A stretch of 64,000 nucleotides of DNA from Shewanella colwelliana ATCC 39565 (GCF_000518705.1 NZ_JAEC01000004.1:280285-344284), one strand, 5' to 3'; counted from the first letter of the stretch, positions 46,625-56,595 are shown. Notes: generated from the sequence alone by a model not told the origin. Translations and numbers: made by a program.

Positions 46625-47710
46625 TTATAGGCTCAAATTAATCCGATTGCGACCATCAGACTTTGCTCGATAAAGCGCCGTGTCAGCGGCGCATACTAAA
46701 GCAGTCGGGGTACGATATTGCCCTAAGACTTCGACGGCGATTCCTTGGCTCACGCTCACCCGCACTGAAGGATGCAAGCCCAAATCGGTAAAAGAGAGCT
46801 GATTGATGGCGGCTTGCACTCGTTTAGCCGTCAGCTCTGCAGTTCTGGCGTTGCAGTTAGGTAAGATCAACGCAAATTCCTCTCCCCCATAACGCGCTGC
46901 CAAGCATTGCCTACTGGGTAGCGCCTTCTCAACCACCTGCGCTATTTTTTGCAAGCAACGATCGCCATTGACGTGACCATATCTATCATTGAACAACTTA
47001 AAATAGTCCACATCGATTATCACTAAACTGAGCGGTTGATGTCCATTAATGCTGTCATTCCAACTTGTTTGGAGCATTTCATCAAACTCATGGCGGTTTG
47101 CCAGTCCAGTCAGTCTGTCCGTACGGGCTTGGCGTTTCAGTTCATGGTATTCGGCTTTATGGGTGGTGAGGTTGTGCATCACCCCTATGAATAGGTTTTC
47201 GCTGCCTGTTTGGCTGGCAGGTAAACAAGAGAGGGATAAGTCCACATCAAGTAATAAGCTGTCGGCGCGATGAATCACCACCTCTTTTGGACCATGATTG
47301 CTGGGCAGTTCGTGACACTTTTTCCAACTAACGAACAGTGACAGATACTCATCTTTATGTTGATGGCCGAGGAAATCACACCATTGCTGGCCAATCAGCG
47401 CTTCGCGTGGGGCACCAAATAGCTGCGCGGCCAACGGATTTATCATCTCAAATACACCGTTGCCATTGACCACAAAAATCGCTTCTGACATGTAGTTGAT
47501 AACCGTACCAAGGGCGTTCAGAAAGTCATTTTTTACCGTTCCAGCAATAAGCTCATCAGCGAAATCTAACTGTTTTTTTGCTCTGTCGAGGTTATCTTTT
47601 GGTGGCTGGCTGCAGGTAATATCCTGGGATATTCCCATGCGCTCAAGTCGTTTTGCCAGGTCCTGGTTCATGGTGTCGACAACCACTTTTTTCACTGATG
47701 CTGATGACAT
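46625..47710 (-). CDS. PAS-GGDEF diguanylate cyclase
   Basis: A cytoplasmic enzyme of 361 residues making c-di-GMP. A PAS domain (about 80-200, starting LNALGTVINYMSEAIFVVNGNG) precedes the GGDEF domain (about 208-361) with LTGLANRHEF, DVDYFKLFND and the active motif RYGGEEF. The inhibitory I-site RxxD is replaced by SRQC, so product inhibition is probably absent. ATG 47710 has AGAGGGAA upstream. Its signal is unknown; PAS may bind heme, flavin or nothing. Confidence 0.92.
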   Translation of the reverse strand: MSSASVKKVVVDTMNQDLAKRLERMGISQDITCSQPPKDNLDRAKKQLDFADELIAGTVKNDFLNALGTVINYMSEAIFVVNGNGVFEMINPLAAQLFGAPREALIGQQWCDFLGHQHKDEYLSLFVSWKKCHELPSNHGPKEVVIHRADSLLLDVDLSLSCLPASQTGSENLFIGVMHNLTTHKAEYHELKRQARTDRLTGLANRHEFDEMLQTSWNDSINGHQPLSLVIIDVDYFKLFNDRYGHVNGDRCLQKIAQVVEKALPSRQCLAARYGGEEFALILPNCNARTAELTAKRVQAAINQLSFTDLGLHPSVRVSVSQGIAVEVLGQYRTPTALVCAADTALYRAKSDGRNRINLSL

Positions 47711-47972
47711 TTTGCGTTCCCTCTTGCCAGTATTCGTAGTCAGTAACTGAGAGCAACACCCCAACTAGTTAAGTGGTGTTACTCCGATGACTAACAGATT
47801 AAACAAAAAATCAGCAAACAACCTTCTGGCAACCTTCCCGCGTATGCCTTTGATATTAAATATTATTTATCCAACGGGATATAGGTAGAAATGAAAAATA
47901 AGAGAAAGGAAAATCAAGGTTTAGCCGTTTACAGTCCCTGCAGCACAGAAAAAAAACGGCTTTGTGATAGTT

Positions 47973-48001
47973 AAAAATGGCTCGAAAATCGTTTCAAGCC
48001 A
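47973..48001 (-). terminator. Rho-independent terminator after the 121-residue protein gene
   Basis: Arms TGGCTCGAAA and TTTCAAGCCA (one wobble pair) around a 4-base loop, then TTTTT on the minus strand; 22 bases past the stop. The rest of 47711-48023 holds no gene. Confidence 0.82.
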
Positions 48002-48023
48002 CAGCGACATATAGCGTACATAC

Positions 48024-48389
48024 CTAATCGGTTGGGTCATTCTTAACTTGCGGATCCTGCGTCTCATATATATTACCTGCAGCATCAGCAAGCAATAATT
48101 TTAACCCGATAGTTCCATTAACAACATTGACATCTTTTAACACAAGTAAGCTACCAGCAGCCTTAACTTTAAAAGAACTGATATCGGCAAGCACTGACGC
48201 TGGAGACTGGTCTTTCTTTGGAAATACCGCGCCCGCAAATAGATAACCTAAGTTTTGTTCGTCATTAATTTTATACGTTATCTTAGCCACATTTGTTTTT
48301 ACAATCACCGGGTTTACGTCAAACGAAAATACTGGACCAGCAGGCCCCTCTTTTACATCGACAGTAACGGTTATTTTTTCACTAGACAT
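48024..48389 (-). CDS. Small β-rich protein, possibly DP-EP (DUF1888) family
   Basis: A 121-residue protein (MSSEKITVTVDVKEGPAGPVFSF...) with alternating hydrophobic residues that suggest a β-sandwich and no signal peptide. It recalls the DP-EP family known from Shewanella, but I am not sure. The ATG overlaps the stop of the large regulator gene (TAATG), so both are coupled, and it could be that regulator's partner or effector. Function unknown. Confidence 0.65.
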   Translation of the reverse strand: MSSEKITVTVDVKEGPAGPVFSFDVNPVIVKTNVAKITYKINDEQNLGYLFAGAVFPKKDQSPASVLADISSFKVKAAGSLLVLKDVNVVNGTIGLKLLLADAAGNIYETQDPQVKNDPTD

Positions 48390-51300
48390 TATTCACTTCC
48401 CTTTGGTTGGACAAACATTGTTTCAACGATTCTTTCATTAACGATCAAGTCACTAATCTCTTTATCGTCATCTAATTGTTCTAGACATCTTAGTGCATCC
48501 ACATAGGCCACAACATATTTTGGATCTTTATCAACTTCAACGATATCCGATAAATAGGCCTTCGCTGCCATGCAGGCAACTGTAACATCTGAGAACGGGT
48601 TTTCAGCCAAAGCAATCGACGCTGCCAATAACTCAACCCTTGCAGCAGAAAGCTTGTACTCAGCCTCATCAGCATCGCTACCTAATAATTGAAAACTAAT
48701 GTGTTTCGCTTTGGCTAACCAGCGCTTAGACGCTTCAATATCATTACTTTTCAAAGCGTACCTAACTAGAAAAGCATAAAATCCGTAGCGAAGTCGCTGG
48801 GTTTTTATACCGTCAGAGAAAGACTGTTCAGCGCTAGCCATCTGTTCAATCAGTTGCTCTACATTAAACAGGTCTAACTCATCACTCTGAGGATAATCGA
48901 GTTTTAAACCAAGTAAATGCAGTTTTATCATAAACATACGTCTAGCCCAAACTTGGTTTTCAGCATCAACGCCTAACAGCGTTTGAATCAGCTCATGGCT
49001 CTCAACCGCACTATTCCAAGCAAGATGATAATGACCACGATATTGATACTGTAAGGAGATACTGTGATAACTCAAGGCTAAGATTTCCGCCAGGTAGGCA
49101 TCTGTTTTAATCTCTAACGGCATGCTGGCAAACTCAGCTTGAATAGACTGATGCTCGTTAATGCTGAGCTGCAACTCGCCATTTGACAATGCCGCACTAG
49201 CAAGCCAAGAGCGGGTATCGGCAACATCGGCAAGTAAAGAGATATTAGACGGATTTTTAGCAACAGCTTGCTGTTTTAATACCAAAGAGCGCTCAAAATG
49301 TTGTCTGGCTATACTGAACTGTTTGAGGTTCATCGCTATCGACCCCAAAGAGTTCAAGGCATACGATAGCTCCATTAAGGCTTCTTGATCTTGCGGTGCC
49401 TTTAACAACATGGTGTCGCTATAGGCACGATAAGCTTGAAAATAAGGCTCAGCCGCCTGCCAATTTTTAGCGTCGTATTGTATCTGTCCAAGCCAAAAGC
49501 TATTGGCACCTAGGGTTTTTAATAGCTCAAGATTGCTGTCATCAACTCGTAATAGTTTTAGCAAACTGTCTCGTGCTGCTAATAGCGCTTCTGTCGCCTC
49601 GGTAATATTATCCCTTGAATAGGCTACTTCACCTATCGCTTCTAATGTTTGTGCATGCTGAAATTTTGCTTCGAAACTAAGATGACTATCAGTTTCAAGC
49701 AATGATGCCCCAGCAAAATACTCTAACGCCTTGTTACTGATCCCGTCGAGCAAGTCCATTCGGCCAATACTGCGCAGTTTATCGGCAAAATCACCCACCA
49801 TAAAACCCAGTAAATTTTCTGCGGCAAGCCGCTTCTGTGTTGCCTCTTGCTCAGCATTAAAGCTTTTGACGCTCATTAAAATCGATATAAACGTCAAACT
49901 GCACAGTAGTGCAATCGTGACTCTGCCCGTCCAACGCCGAATTGCCGCACGACGCTTGGAAGCGGCAATAAACTCAAGCTCTCGTTGATCTAAACTAAAA
50001 AAGGGGTTGAGCCGCAATGCATCGGCCTCATGAAGTGGCTTGCCATCCGCCAATAAATAGGCGCTTTGTTTATCTTCGCTTAACCAGCGCTGGGACAGGT
50101 GGAACAAACGGCTTTTAATGCTAAGGCTGTCATGATGGGCCTCTATCCATGCGGTGACACGCGGCCAGCAGCGCAATAACGCTTCATGCGCAATACTAAA
50201 ACAGGCCTCACCATGTTGAAGGTGAGAGACAAATAAACGACTGTCGACCATCGCCTGTACTAAACGTTTCTCCGACTCATTGGCGAGCTCCGCCCAGCGC
50301 GCGCTGCGACTGGTGATCGACTTTTCATCTTCTCTTAAAGTCACCAATAGGGATAACACTTTGGGTAAGCATGCTTGTTGCTTAGGGTTCAGCGCTGCTA
50401 TCGCCTCTTCGGCATTTTTCCCAATGGCCCCTTCAATCCCGCCTAACTGATGATAAACACTAGCTTTTAACTGGTCATCGTCACTACGCTGTAAATACAA
50501 GGCTTGCAGCATATATTGCAACATGGGCAAGGTGTCCGGATTACCCGCCGCCTCGGCACATAACAGCTCATCCAGCGGCGTGGCGCTAAGAGGGTCAAAC
50601 TCCCAATTTAGATTTGCCGCAATGGCAGGTAAACGCACCATCTGCAACAACTCATGGCGACTCGGTGGCGCCAAGTCAAAATGTGCACCTCGAGATTTAC
50701 CCGCCATTAAGCTGGGGTATTCCACCAGCAGAGGATAAAAGTCGTTACGGCAAGCACTAATAACCAATACACAGCCGGAACTGGCAAACAGTTCAATTAA
50801 CTCAATAAACAGGTGCCTTTCAACCTCCGTAAATAGTGGTGACGATAGCAGCACCTCTAACCTGTCAATAAACAGGGCCAAAACCGATAAGTGATCAGCA
50901 TTTTCCCTTAGTGCAGCCTGGCAACAATCAACAACAGATTGCGGATTTGAGCGCAATAACTGCGCTAAAGTGTCACTGCTGAGTCCATCAAATACCGGGG
51001 TATCGGCCAGTTCCCAGTCAAGCATAACACTGGCAAGACTGAGCAGCAGTTGTTCACTTGAAGCATCAGCTAAATCAAAACAAGCGTAAGAGACTGCCTT
51101 CAGACCATTGTAGCCCTGTTGGGCCATCAAATTGGGCATGATGCCTGCGTTAACTAAAGATGATTTACCGCTACCACTAGGCCCCAGTACCAGACAAAAC
51201 CCGCGCCCAAACTGGATCTGCTGCGCTATACGGTCTAGCAAGGTCGTTACCTGATCGCTACGACCAAAAAATACGGCTGCATGCTCAGGACCATAAGCTT

Positions 51301-51682
51301 GTAGCCCTGGAAAAGGCGAACCAGCATGCCAGCTCTGCTCGCTGACGGCTTGTTCTGTGCCAACGGGAAACGTGACTTTGGCTAAAGTACGATAACCGCG
51401 CTTACGGATGGTTTCGATATAACTGGGATTGGTGGCGTTATCGCCAAAGGCACGGCGTAGTTGGTTGATGATCTTATGTAGGGGATTGTCGCCCACCTCA
51501 GATGCGGGCCAACACTGACTAACAATCTCATCGCTACTGAGCACTTCACCATCGTGACGACACAGAAGCTGCAGCACATCCATCGCCTTAGGCTCGAGCT
51601 GCTTAAGGATATCGCCACGCCGCAATGAATTAGCCGATGGCGTTATCTGCCATTCACCAAAAAAGAAATAAGTTTCATCCAT
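48389..51682 (-). CDS. Winged-helix / STAND ATPase / TPR transmembrane regulator
   Basis: A 1097-residue protein. Residues 1-101 form an OmpR/CadC-type winged helix (ending YIETIRKRGYRTL). Then comes the nSTAND1 mark GSPFPGLQAYGPEHAAVFFGR (121-141), Walker A GPSGSGKS (167-174) and a Walker-B-like LFIDRLEVLL (270-279) in place of the usual DQFEE. The ATPase ends near 570. After basic residues (SKRRAAIRR) one transmembrane helix spans about 586-606, and the rest is TPR-like helical repeats, probably periplasmic. This suggests a membrane-bound sensor that binds DNA directly. Its targets are unknown; the divergent globin gene and its own operon are candidates. Confidence 0.85.
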   Translation of the reverse strand: MDETYFFFGEWQITPSANSLRRGDILKQLEPKAMDVLQLLCRHDGEVLSSDEIVSQCWPASEVGDNPLHKIINQLRRAFGDNATNPSYIETIRKRGYRTLAKVTFPVGTEQAVSEQSWHAGSPFPGLQAYGPEHAAVFFGRSDQVTTLLDRIAQQIQFGRGFCLVLGPSGSGKSSLVNAGIMPNLMAQQGYNGLKAVSYACFDLADASSEQLLLSLASVMLDWELADTPVFDGLSSDTLAQLLRSNPQSVVDCCQAALRENADHLSVLALFIDRLEVLLSSPLFTEVERHLFIELIELFASSGCVLVISACRNDFYPLLVEYPSLMAGKSRGAHFDLAPPSRHELLQMVRLPAIAANLNWEFDPLSATPLDELLCAEAAGNPDTLPMLQYMLQALYLQRSDDDQLKASVYHQLGGIEGAIGKNAEEAIAALNPKQQACLPKVLSLLVTLREDEKSITSRSARWAELANESEKRLVQAMVDSRLFVSHLQHGEACFSIAHEALLRCWPRVTAWIEAHHDSLSIKSRLFHLSQRWLSEDKQSAYLLADGKPLHEADALRLNPFFSLDQRELEFIAASKRRAAIRRWTGRVTIALLCSLTFISILMSVKSFNAEQEATQKRLAAENLLGFMVGDFADKLRSIGRMDLLDGISNKALEYFAGASLLETDSHLSFEAKFQHAQTLEAIGEVAYSRDNITEATEALLAARDSLLKLLRVDDSNLELLKTLGANSFWLGQIQYDAKNWQAAEPYFQAYRAYSDTMLLKAPQDQEALMELSYALNSLGSIAMNLKQFSIARQHFERSLVLKQQAVAKNPSNISLLADVADTRSWLASAALSNGELQLSINEHQSIQAEFASMPLEIKTDAYLAEILALSYHSISLQYQYRGHYHLAWNSAVESHELIQTLLGVDAENQVWARRMFMIKLHLLGLKLDYPQSDELDLFNVEQLIEQMASAEQSFSDGIKTQRLRYGFYAFLVRYALKSNDIEASKRWLAKAKHISFQLLGSDADEAEYKLSAARVELLAASIALAENPFSDVTVACMAAKAYLSDIVEVDKDPKYVVAYVDALRCLEQLDDDKEISDLIVNERIVETMFVQPKGSE

Positions 51683-51778
51683 TGAATGTTTGCCTAGCCA
51701 ACATTACCCCTTAAACCGCCACGATTGGCTGCGTCATTAAGCACCACTGTGACCTTATGTTCGCGTGTGGCGCAAGTC

Positions 51779-51797
51779 AATGATGAGTATCATTATC
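51779..51797. promoter_or_regulatory. Candidate Fur box
   Basis: On the minus strand GATAATGATACTCATCATT agrees with the 19-base Fur consensus at 16 positions. It lies between the divergent STAND regulator (start 51682) and globin (start 51937) genes and could make either iron-responsive. Confidence 0.6.
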
Positions 51798-51936
51798 ATA
51801 CTAAATCATGCTAGCTTAACTGATTCAATACGTGGTTGCAGTATTGCTAATGCATATATTTAATAAAAACATGGAAGTAGGTCTATAATTCCACGAGTAA
51901 CTGATTGTTACCGTCTCACAAGGATTGAGGAGAGAT

Positions 51937-52353
51937 ATGAGCCTGACCAACAATGAAAAACAACTGATCAAACAGTCTTACACCCAGATCACGTCAGCGA
52001 CCAGCAACTTTGCGGCCATCTTCTATGATTGCCTGTTCGAGCTAGCCCCCTTGATTCGCCCTATGTTCGTCAATGAACGTAATGTGTTTGAGCAGCACTT
52101 TAATGAAATTATTGCCACTGCAGTGGATAAAGTTAATGATTTTGAAACAATAGAAGAATCTTTATTGCAACTTGGTAGAATACACCGAAATTTTGGGGTC
52201 AATATCGGCCAGTTTAAAGTGGTAAAAAATGCCTTACTATTGTCAATCCAATATACACTTAAGCAGCAGTGTAACGAGGAGATAGAGCAAGCTTGGTCCC
52301 ACTATTACGACTGTATTGCCGCTGTGATGATCCGTGGTTTAGAAACCGAATAA
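51937..52353 (+). CDS. Single-domain globin
   Basis: A 138-residue globin of the flavohemoglobin-like (single-domain) type. The proximal His is likely in LLQLGRIHRNFGV and the N-terminal ITSATSNFAAIFYDCLFELAPLIRPMF matches the A-C helix region, with FEQHF near the distal side. No reductase domain follows. Such globins bind O2 or NO. ATG 51937 has GAGGAGAG upstream, and TATAAT at 51884-51889 is a plausible -10. A Fur-like box lies 140 bases upstream. Confidence 0.85.
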   Translation: MSLTNNEKQLIKQSYTQITSATSNFAAIFYDCLFELAPLIRPMFVNERNVFEQHFNEIIATAVDKVNDFETIEESLLQLGRIHRNFGVNIGQFKVVKNALLLSIQYTLKQQCNEEIEQAWSHYYDCIAAVMIRGLETE

Positions 52354-52369
52354 CGAAAGCGGTAATCGA

Positions 52370-52816
52370 CTAACGCTTTAACCACACCTCAAGCTCTTTC
52401 AGCTCACCATTCTCAATACGCTTGGTATGCCACGCTATTTGACCATTTTCGAGCACTTCTAACTGATACTCAAAGGTAAATGATGCTGATGCGTCGAATG
52501 AGTTAAGCGTTGGGTATTCAGTATATGTCGTGCCATCATAGACAAGGCGACCACTTGCCGCAGCCCAGAAGGTGGGCGCGGCAGCTTCACTTTGCTGCAT
52601 AGTCGTAAAGCTAAAATACTCCCCTGCAATCACTTTAATCGCAGTTAACCCGCGGCTTTGGTAATCCACCCACTGTTGATTTTCATCTAAATATTTACCC
52701 GACTGCAGCGACCATGCCCCATCAAGCGTCTCAACACGCCCGTGTGCTATAGCACTAGACACCGTCAGTACTGTCAGTACTGACAGGAGTAAAATTGATG
52801 AGTAGTAAAAACGCAT
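52370..52816 (-). CDS. Secreted protein of unknown function
   Basis: A 148-residue product with a signal peptide (MRFYYSSILLLSVLTVLTVSSAIA, cleavage before HGRVE). The mature part looks β-rich (GAWSLQSGKYLDENQQWVDY, YFSFTTM, FTFEYQLEVLENGQIAWHTKR), like a lipocalin-type barrel, but no family is certain. ATG 52816 has GGAGAAC upstream; the frame start at 52882 would overlap oleD. Confidence 0.65.
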   Translation of the reverse strand: MRFYYSSILLLSVLTVLTVSSAIAHGRVETLDGAWSLQSGKYLDENQQWVDYQSRGLTAIKVIAGEYFSFTTMQQSEAAAPTFWAAASGRLVYDGTTYTEYPTLNSFDASASFTFEYQLEVLENGQIAWHTKRIENGELKELEVWLKR

Positions 52817-52868
52817 AGTCGTTCTCCGTAACCTTGCTCTCAACAAGACCCAGCCCCTAATATAGGGC

Positions 52869-53990
52869 TTAGTGAGCGGCAAGCCAACCGGCTAGCGCTT
52901 GCATCCCTTCATCAATTGACACTATGGGTTGATAACCTAAATCCTGTTTTGCCGCCGAAATATCGAAATAATGACAGGTTGAAAGCTGTTTAGCGACAAA
53001 GCGCGTCATAATGGGTTCATTCGACTTACCCAATAGTCGATAGACATGCTCAAGCAGTGCGCCTACACCATAGGCAAGATTTGACGGCACTCTTTTACTC
53101 ACAGGCGGCAGCGACGCACAGGCCAAGATTTTGTTAAGCATTTCAGCCATAGTGATTGGTTGGTCGTTACTCAAAAAATAACACTTACCTGCCGCCAAGC
53201 TGTTCTCTTGTAACAAAGACAGCGCCGCTAAAATATGGGCGTAGGCGGCGTTACCGACATAAATGGTATCGACTAACTTATCTTCACTGCCGACGAGCTT
53301 TAAACGTTTCGCTTTAGCACGCTCAATCACTCTGGGTACCAGATGCGGGTCTTCAGGCCCCCAAATAAGATGTGGGCGCAAAGAAACCGTTTTCAGCCTG
53401 GCCTCATTGGCTAAGGTGTTACCATTAGCGGCTACCACCATCTGCTCTGCTATCGCTTTGGATTCACCATAATAGTTCAGATAATGAGAGGCATAAGGAG
53501 CACTTTCATCAATGCCCGCTTCGTCTTCACCAGCAAAGGTGACACTTGGGGTACTGGTATACACCAACGAAGCAATGTGATGGGCTTTACAGCCATCAAT
53601 AATGTGACGACAGCCGTCAACATTGGGCAAATAATAACTGGCTTTACTGCCCCAAACACCGGCTTTGGAGGCTACATGAAACACCAGATCGCAGCCTGTC
53701 ATCGCCGCCTTCACTGCACTTGCATCGGCAATATCGCCGGATACCATATCAACGCCCATCGCCCTAAGTTGAGGATAATCTCCCCGAGCAAAGCCCGTTA
53801 CGGCAATACCCGCAGCGACCAGACGTTGGCAGATAGCTTTACCCAAAAACCCGCCTGCACCGGTCACAAACACTCTCGATACCTGGCTTGCCAAGGTGGC
53901 CAGAGCTTGCCGTTCTAAAGGGTGAAATTGCAATAATGCATCATCTAGATTATCCGATAGCGGTGACACTGTTGGCGATGTCGTTGTCAT
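52869..53990 (-). CDS. oleD: 2-alkyl-3-oxoalkanoate reductase OleD
   Basis: OleD reduces the β-keto acid made by OleA to a β-hydroxy acid with NADPH. The 373-residue extended short-chain dehydrogenase has the Rossmann motif VTGAGGFLG (about 43-51), VFHVASKAG, and the catalytic YYGESK (YxxxK). It is the last gene of oleABCD as transcribed. Confidence 0.92.
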   Translation of the reverse strand: MTTTSPTVSPLSDNLDDALLQFHPLERQALATLASQVSRVFVTGAGGFLGKAICQRLVAAGIAVTGFARGDYPQLRAMGVDMVSGDIADASAVKAAMTGCDLVFHVASKAGVWGSKASYYLPNVDGCRHIIDGCKAHHIASLVYTSTPSVTFAGEDEAGIDESAPYASHYLNYYGESKAIAEQMVVAANGNTLANEARLKTVSLRPHLIWGPEDPHLVPRVIERAKAKRLKLVGSEDKLVDTIYVGNAAYAHILAALSLLQENSLAAGKCYFLSNDQPITMAEMLNKILACASLPPVSKRVPSNLAYGVGALLEHVYRLLGKSNEPIMTRFVAKQLSTCHYFDISAAKQDLGYQPIVSIDEGMQALAGWLAAH

Positions 53991-54002
53991 TATCTTAAAC
54001 TC

Positions 54003-55699
54003 CTATTCTTTATGGGTTTTCTGTGCCCATACAGCGAGCTTTTCTCTAAAAATCTTAGCGTTATGGCGAATATCTACCGGAAAATCCGGATGAATAAGAA
54101 AACGACTAATCCCCTGCGTTTGAGGGTAACGCTCGGCCAGTGCCGTTAATTCGGCGTATAGTTTGGCGCTTTCATTGCAGTTCACTCCCTGTTTAAGCTC
54201 AATACACACCAGCGGAGTGGGCTGACCTTTAACGGTTATTCCCACGAGTGCAGACCGCTTAATAATGGGATGGGTGTTAAATATCCACTCGCAAGGTATA
54301 GAGAAGTATCGCTGCTTCCGAGTGTTTATTTGAGCATCAACACGATGCGCCTTACGGCCACACATCCATAAACGGCCCTGCGGATCCAGATAACCTAAGT
54401 CGCCCATACGGTGATAAATACCCCCCCCTTACCCGGCACTTTAGCCTGCTTGGTTGCCCCGTCTCTATGGTAATAACTGCGGCTGACCATTGGCCCTTTA
54501 ACGACAATCTCGCCAATTTCGCCCTCAGGGAGCCTTAGCGCATCATCCCACTCGGTGATCACCTGCTCAGTAATAGCTATCACCGCAATATCAACACCAT
54601 CGATGGCGCGCCCAACACAGATCCCACCACCGTTGTCGGTCACGGCCGTGGTACTGAACAGCTCTTCACTCGCTATTTTACTCAAAGGTAGAGATTCAGT
54701 GGCACCGTAGGAGTTAAGTACATCAACCCCATCGGCCAACATTCGGCTAAAGCGCTGAATCGATGGAATGGTTGCAGGTGCTCCTGCCGAGATAACCCGC
54801 TGTAAGCTGGGCAACGAGTGCACACTATTGGCCATAGTGCCTGCTTGACCTAACCGCTCGATCAATGCAGGGTTAACAAACATATTGGTGCACTGGTACT
54901 TCTCAACCGCCGCAAAGATGTGATCGGGGTTAGCGGTAATAGGCTTACTGGCGTCCATATCTGGTACGATTGATGCCATGCCTAATGCTGGACCAAAGAG
55001 TGAAAACAGCGGAAAAGTAGCGAGATCACGTTCGCCATCTTTTATCTGATAATCATGGCGTAATGCTTGGATCTGCGCTTCAAACATGCGGTGGGAATAC
55101 ACCACACCTTTAGGTGTGCCGGTGCTACCGCTGGTAAACAAAATCGCGCACATCTCATCCGGGTCTAACTCCGCCATATCATAGGTTGCGTGCGCAGTAT
55201 GTTGAGCCACTAACTCAGTGAGATTTACACCGCCCCAAAAAGCATTGCCATTCACTGTCAGTAACTTTTTAACCGACGCCTTGCCCCAGCCAAATAAACG
55301 TCTTGCAAGATGGGCCTTAGGAATACCAATAAAGGCATCTGGCGCCGCTTCTTCGAAACACTGTTTAAGGTTGTTAACGCCCATACCTGGGTCAACTAGG
55401 ATAGGAATGATTCCCGCTTTGAATAGCGCAAAAGTGAGTGCAAAAAACTCAATACTGGGTGTGACCATCAACACGGCTTTCATACCACGATGGATACCAT
55501 ATCCATTGAGCGCTTGTGCCAATACATCACTTTGCCTATCCAGCTCGGCAAAGGAGAGTTCTTGATAAGTCAGTTTTTTTTGTAACAGCGGCAGCCCTTT
55601 AGCCTGCTGCACTGCAACAGCCAGCTTGTCAGGACTATTGAGCGCAGCAGATTTAAGGTGGCGACAAAGATTGGCGCCCTTGATGTGATAATCAGACAT
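54003..55699 (-). pseudogene. oleC: β-lactone synthetase OleC, frameshifted at a G8 tract
   Basis: OleC is an acyl-adenylate-family enzyme that turns β-hydroxy acid into a β-lactone with ATP. The gene is split. 54395-55699 encodes residues 1-434, including the AMP-binding [26 protein letters not shown] and [10 protein letters not shown]. It stops early in VFITVWAT. 54003-54407 continues in another frame with [23 protein letters not shown] through [11 protein letters not shown]. The frames cross at 54421-54428, a run of eight G on the coding strand. Six or nine G would restore one ORF of about 567 residues. Possible causes are phase variation, sequencing error or true loss. Confidence 0.9.
54421..54428 (-). 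repeat. Homopolymer tract (C8 on plus, G8 in oleC) at the frame break
   Basis: The tract lies in oleC between AKVPGK and the YHRMGDLGY motif. Tracts of this kind slip during replication and transcription. At eight bases the frame is closed; minus two or plus one opens it. It is the only C or G run of this length I noticed in the window apart from the one in bioD, which is in frame. Confidence 0.85.
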
Positions 55700-55722
55700 G
55701 GAGCGTCAACCTCGCCATTATG

Positions 55723-56595
55723 TTATTGGGTCATGAATTGTTTAATATGACCGACCACTTCCTCGCTGGCATCCTCAAGAATATAGTGTCCACAATCTGC
55801 AAACTCATGCACTTGTGCCTGCGGAAAACGTAACTTCCACTCATCAAGAAAATGTTTATCAAACACAAAATCTTGTAATCCCCAGCAGATCATCATAGGC
55901 ACGTTTTTAAACTGTGCCAAACTGTCGGCGATATCCGATACCAGTTGATAATTTCTGTCTCCCGGTTTAAGCGGGATATCCTGTACAAATCGCAGCGTTG
56001 AGATGCGATTAGCCCACGAGTTAAAAGGTGCGACATAAGCTTTACGCACTTCAGCAGGCATAGGCTGACGTTTGACGCCAACATAGGATGCAATGGATGA
56101 GAACGCGTTGAAGCCTCTTACCAACGCTGTCCCTAACAAGGTATTGCGACAGATAGACAATGCCCATGGAAACGGCTTACTTTGAGGAAGATGAAATGCC
56201 CCCGTGTTGAGGATCACTAATTTTTTAATCCGCTCAGGATGACGCGCCGCAAACCCCATACCTATCATACCGCCCCAATCATGAACGATTAAGGTGATGT
56301 TTTGCTTAACATCTAAGTGATCCAGTAAGGCTTCAAGATCGTCAATACGGTTTTTTAAGGTGTAGTCATAACCGCTATCATCGGGTTTATCCGATAACCC
56401 ACAACCAATATGGTCAGGCACGATACACTGGTGGGTCGCACTTAATGCCGCCACCACATTACGATAATAGAAAGACCAACTTGGGTTGCCATGCACCATG
56501 ACAACAGGCTCACCCTCACCTTCGTTCACATATTGCAGTTTGTGACCATTTCTATCGAAAAAATGACGCGTACAGGGAAATAGCGTATCCAGCAT
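55723..56595 (-). CDS. oleB: β-lactone decarboxylase OleB (α/β hydrolase)
   Basis: OleB, of the haloalkane dehalogenase group, decarboxylates the β-lactone to the cis-olefin. The 290-residue protein has the oxyanion region VHGNPSWSFYYR, the nucleophile Asp in VHDWGGMIG, and the late His in CGHYILEDAS. GGAAAGGTC precedes the ATG. It lies between oleA and oleC. Confidence 0.92.
   Translation of the reverse strand: MLDTLFPCTRHFFDRNGHKLQYVNEGEGEPVVMVHGNPSWSFYYRNVVAALSATHQCIVPDHIGCGLSDKPDDSGYDYTLKNRIDDLEALLDHLDVKQNITLIVHDWGGMIGMGFAARHPERIKKLVILNTGAFHLPQSKPFPWALSICRNTLLGTALVRGFNAFSSIASYVGVKRQPMPAEVRKAYVAPFNSWANRISTLRFVQDIPLKPGDRNYQLVSDIADSLAQFKNVPMMICWGLQDFVFDKHFLDEWKLRFPQAQVHEFADCGHYILEDASEEVVGHIKQFMTQ

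Noticed and set aside
52750..52790. Tandem GTCAGTACT in the signal peptide region of the 52370 gene
   Set aside because: Two copies within coding sequence for VLTVLTV; explained by the repeated residues.
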